From a virus, in IMG/VR virus record IMGVR_UViG_3300042549_003874, positions 1 through 20,306 of that record: a stretch of 20,306 bases of DNA; one strand, written 5' to 3'. A program made the position numbers and the translations under genes. Every line of letters starts with the position of its first letter. Positions within the stretch are counted from its first letter, which is position 1. The notes below the pieces were generated by a model. It was not told the origin of the DNA. It did not search any database and saw only the letters and a list, made by a program, of their open reading frames with translations. Of the stretch, positions 19,465 to 20,306 are shown piece after piece.

Positions 19465-19719
19465 TCAGCGGCCTGACGGGATTGATTCGGCACAGTACTC
19501 GTCCACGTCCGCAACAGTCACAACCTTGGGCAAAACCACTCGACTGGATGAGACTCGAAAGCCTCTGATGGCTCTGATCACATCCAGTGCAAACCGTTCC
19601 ACAACTGCCGATTCCTGGTCGTCCAGGAATTCGCCTGGCGAAATGGTCAGGATCGGATTTGTTTGCTTTTTAAACCTGTCCATTTCGTCGTGAATGAACT
19701 CTAAATCTGTCTTTGTCAT
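19465..19719 (-). CDS. Unknown 84-aa acidic protein
   Basis: ATG 19719 shares its first base with the preceding stop (TGATG) and has AAGGGA upstream. A GTG 12 codons earlier is less likely. The protein begins MTKTDLEFIHDEMDRFKKQ, a charged helix, and continues with ERFALDVIRAIRGFRVSSSR and VVTVADVDEYCAESIPS. No family, signal or membrane segment is recognised. It is the last gene before the non-coding gap that precedes csrA. Confidence 0.62.
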   Translation of the reverse strand: MTKTDLEFIHDEMDRFKKQTNPILTISPGEFLDDQESAVVERFALDVIRAIRGFRVSSSRVVLPKVVTVADVDEYCAESIPSGR

Positions 19720-20093
19720 CACTGGTCCCTTGTCATGCCTGGGTAAGGTGACCACCGGCTCATTGCCTGTGATTCACTCACTAGAAAATCGTTGCCGTCT
19801 TTGTCTTTACCAACACTCACCAGTTTTTCTGGCGAGTAAGGCGAGCTTTCCCAATCCAGCTTTTCTTCTGTCCATTCTGGATGTTCCGCCCTCAATGTTG
19901 CTCTGGTCGTGAGCAGCTCGGCTTCAAGCAACTTCCGCCAGCGAATATTGTGAGGTCTCAGATATGCTGGATCGGCTGATCTCACACCGTCCATAGTTGA
20001 AAGCAGTCGTTCTCGGTGCTTTGCTCGCTCAGATCCCGCCAGAACAGATTGACCTGTTCTGGCAGCAAAGATGATTTGCAGAGAAGTGACCAT
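19719..20093 (-). CDS. Unknown 124-aa protein
   Basis: ATG 20093 shares one base with the preceding stop (TGATG). The sequence is soluble, with a basic middle (RPHNIRWRKLLEAELLTTRATLRAEHPEW) and a Trp/Pro-rich end. No catalytic motif is seen. It sits directly after the gene with the SSB-like tail, so a role in DNA replication or recombination is possible, by context only. Confidence 0.62.
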   Translation of the reverse strand: MVTSLQIIFAARTGQSVLAGSERAKHRERLLSTMDGVRSADPAYLRPHNIRWRKLLEAELLTTRATLRAEHPEWTEEKLDWESSPYSPEKLVSVGKDKDGNDFLVSESQAMSRWSPYPGMTRDQ

Positions 20094-20306
20094 CAGAATG
20101 GCACCCCATCAACTTCATCGTGTGGATCAAAGGCGTGGCCATTTGTGCGAGTCTGGTCAAGATGTTGCTTCATAGCCCTATCCGCATCCGTCTCAGTCAC
20201 TCCACCACCTGGCCGAACTTGCATCCGGCCTCTCAGGTGTGGTGCAATCTCCACAGATTTGGGAAGGTCCGATAAAGGATTAAAACCTGTGGACCCGCCA
20301 AACGAT
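20093..20306 (-). CDS. C-terminus of a protein with an SSB-like acidic tail (partial, runs off the right edge)
   Basis: A frame open from the right edge gives 70 residues, including LSDLPKSVEIAPHLRGRMQV and RAMKQHLDQTRTNGH, and ends FDPHDEVDGVPF before the stop at 20093. An acidic end with terminal P-F is the mark of single-stranded DNA-binding proteins (consensus D.D.D-[IL]PF), which use it to recruit partner enzymes. Some phage recombination and DUF669-type proteins end similarly. The domain itself lies outside the window, so the product is not settled. Its stop overlaps the next ATG, so the two genes are coupled. Confidence 0.6.
   Translation of the reverse strand, partial: SFGGSTGFNPLSDLPKSVEIAPHLRGRMQVRPGGGVTETDADRAMKQHLDQTRTNGHAFDPHDEVDGVPF

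Overview
This window looks like part of a tailed-phage genome (free phage, prophage or metagenomic contig). All convincing genes lie on the minus strand and are tightly packed, often with ATGA, GTGA or TGATG start/stop overlaps, so transcription runs from high to low coordinates. The host cannot be fixed from the sequence. The CsrA-like proteins, the secreted thioredoxin-like protein and the papain-type peptidase would fit a Planctomycetota-like or similar aquatic Gram-negative host, but that is only a leaning.

In transcription order, the right end (20306 to about 15900) is an early, DNA-metabolism region. It holds the C-terminus of a protein with an SSB-like acidic tail, two unknown small proteins, a 376-nt non-coding gap with a tRNA-like fold and a GC-rich hairpin, then csrA, a ParB-like gene, a fragment of thyX, a second truncated csrA, a GIY-YIG-like gene, intact thyX and a RusA-type resolvase. 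Five small unknown genes follow (15903-14492).

The head module comes next: small terminase, large terminase, HK97-type portal, Mu-F/SPP1-gp7-like head protein and prohead protease (14408-9782). No major capsid gene follows the protease. Instead the order goes straight to a small beta-sandwich virion protein, a 659-aa tail fibre with HxH repeats, a 698-aa protein of three LamG-like lectin modules and a 192-aa fibre-associated protein (9785-4763). After these come a cluster of small membrane proteins (holin candidates), a stretch with three perfect hairpins, short exported proteins, a secreted thioredoxin-like protein, a papain-family cysteine peptidase, a lysine-rich 36-mer and a 580-aa Pro/Gln-rich protein. 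A further gene runs off the left edge.

The most notable structure is at 16351-19087. The order csrA - cargo - thyX appears twice in tandem: csrA1 - ParB-like - thyX(5' only), then csrA2(5'-truncated) - GIY-YIG-like - thyX(full). Both cargo genes start and end with the same 4-nt ATGA overlaps with csrA and thyX. This reads as two allelic versions of one locus joined by illegitimate recombination from the start of thyX into the start of csrA, and it exposes a csrA/thyX slot that carries exchangeable cargo.
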